Below the pieces are notes generated by a model. The model was not told the DNA's origin. It was given only the letters and a program-made list of their open reading frames with translations, and ran no database searches. From Prosthecobacter debontii (GTDB taxonomy: Bacteria > Verrucomicrobiota > Verrucomicrobiia > Verrucomicrobiales > Akkermansiaceae): DNA of 5,382 nt. Below are positions 4,543 through 5,382 of the stretch, piece by piece (within the stretch, counting starts at the first letter, position 1; every line of letters begins with the position of its first letter). The stretch covers positions 1 to 5,382 of the forward strand of contig CAMCXJ010000140.1 in NCBI GenBank assembly GCA_945883455.1, read 5' to 3'. Both the position numbers and the translations under genes were made by a program.

Positions 4543-5346
4543 CTAAGGTAATTTCCATTCCGCCATTTTGCTTTTTAAGGAGAAAGTCCCTCCCGCTTCA
4601 CAAACCCGCCCCGCAGAAAGATACGCGCCATCCCACTCTACCCATCCAGCGGGGCCGGGGACGACGAAAGAGCCGGTATTGATTACGGTTTTGCCGCTTG
4701 CCTTGCGGATGCCCTGGCAATGGAAATGGCCGCAAACTAGGATCTCCGCGCGGGGAAGATAGGTTTCGCAGAAACGCGCCCCGTTGCCTCCTTGGTGGAG
4801 CCATGCGGAGACCATGTGCAGGGCGCGTTGAGGGGGGAAAGCGGCATCAACGGCCCTTGCCAGCAGGCTGCGTCCGTGCGGTGGATGCGTCGTCGCCATG
4901 CGCCGTGCGATGGCGCGGGCGAGTTCGAGGCGGCTGGCGATGTCCGTGGCGGCATCCGGGAAGCGGCTCCAGAGTTCATCGATCACTTCCGGATTTGAAA
5001 GCATCTCACGTTTCCAGGGTGCGCCGTTGCGCAACAGCGCATCGCCGTGGGTGATGACGATCCTGCCCTCCGCGAGTTCCATGAAGCCGCTGCCCTCCCA
5101 GCCGGGATCGTGGTTTCCCGGGAGAAAGATCGCGCCGCGGCCTTCATCCGCGAGGAAGCGGCGGATCTGGCCAAGCATTTCCGCAGATCTCTCCAGCCAT
5201 GGTGGCGAGAGTTCCTCCCAAGTGTCGCCATTGAAAAGCACCGTGCCCGCGCCCTGGAACAAGGGCCACAACTTTTCCACATCGCCAATCCGCGATGCGC
5301 GGTGGCCGAGGTGAAGGTCGGAAAAGATCCTGACGGGACGTTTCAT
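4543..5346 (-). CDS. Calcineurin-like metallophosphoesterase
   Basis: The 267-residue product carries the complete di-metal phosphoesterase motif set. Numbered from the ATG chosen here, these are SDLHLGH (9-15; D10, H12), FNGDTWE (38-44; D41), LPGNHD (75-80; N78, H79), THGDAL (99-104; H100) and GHFHC (206-210; H207, H209), then VINTGSF. The order and spacing recall the LpxH-like group (UDP-2,3-diacylglucosamine hydrolases of lipid A synthesis), which would suit a diderm host, but the substrate cannot be fixed from motifs. An extended helical insert (about 115-190) separates the THGD and GHFH motifs. There is no signal peptide, so it should be cytoplasmic or membrane-associated. I chose ATG 5346 because it starts MKRPVRIFSDLH, a normal family beginning; an in-frame TTG at 5364 would add six residues. 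Only 36 bp upstream are available, so its promoter or operon partner is outside the window. Confidence 0.88.
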   Translation of the reverse strand: MKRPVRIFSDLHLGHRASRIGDVEKLWPLFQGAGTVLFNGDTWEELSPPWLERSAEMLGQIRRFLADEGRGAIFLPGNHDPGWEGSGFMELAEGRIVITHGDALLRNGAPWKREMLSNPEVIDELWSRFPDAATDIASRLELARAIARRMATTHPPHGRSLLARAVDAAFPPQRALHMVSAWLHQGGNGARFCETYLPRAEILVCGHFHCQGIRKASGKTVINTGSFVVPGPAGWVEWDGAYLSAGRVCEAGGTFSLKSKMAEWKLP

Positions 5347-5382
5347 TTCAAATGGCGAAGTCAATTTTCAACCCAGAGAAGA

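Noticed and set aside
4081..4551. Plus-strand 156-residue frame opposite the 111-residue gene
   Set aside because: It starts inside the terminator arm and runs through the AT-rich promoter region; the minus-strand gene with its terminator and promoter is the better model.
4698..5314. Several plus-strand frames opposite the metallophosphoesterase
   Set aside because: The minus-strand protein has all metal-binding motifs in order; the opposite frames are low-complexity Arg/Ser/Pro-rich shadows.

Overview
The window looks like a chromosomal segment of a G+C-rich, diderm, aerobic bacterium, most likely from the Verrucomicrobiota (Luteolibacter/Akkermansia-like relatives). This placement rests on the feel of the protein sequences (NuoA, GcvT and a conserved 111-residue unknown), on ATCCGTG-type interspersed repeats, and on the near absence of Shine-Dalgarno sequences. 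It is an inference; no marker gene for taxonomy is present.

Layout. Bases 1-292 have no supported gene and carry an imperfect inverted repeat whose right arm contains four tandem copies of a 10-bp TCATCCGTGT unit. Next comes gcvT (aminomethyltransferase, +). Four bases after its stop begins a two-gene, toxin-first module: a PIN-domain (VapC-like) protein and an overlapping 62-residue putative antitoxin. A second, diverged copy of the last ~70 bp of gcvT, with its own stop codon, lies just after this module (2069-2141). On the opposite strand follows a higBA-type toxin-antitoxin operon (2239-2912) with a recognisable promoter and a palindromic candidate operator. gcvH (lipoyl carrier protein, +) then resumes the glycine cleavage theme. 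Convergent to gcvH, on the minus strand, are nuoA (complex I subunit A), a strong bidirectional-looking terminator, the 111-residue unknown and a calcineurin-like metallophosphoesterase (related to, but not proven to be, an LpxH-type lipid A enzyme).

How it fits together. GcvT and GcvH are two parts of the glycine cleavage system, which moves the methylene carbon of glycine to tetrahydrofolate. They would normally be adjacent; here about 1.75 kb holding two different toxin-antitoxin modules separates them. The key observation is that the PIN module is bracketed by two alleles of the gcvT 3' end: 62 of 68 aligned bases are identical, and the differences are synonymous or conservative in the gcvT reading frame. 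This is the footprint expected if a small element integrated into the end of gcvT, bringing its own replacement 3' end and pushing the resident one downstream, or if an incoming gcvT-toxin allele recombined in. The intact gcvT survives, the toxin gene is placed directly behind a housekeeping gene, and recombination between the repeats would excise a 773-bp unit and leave a complete gcvT.
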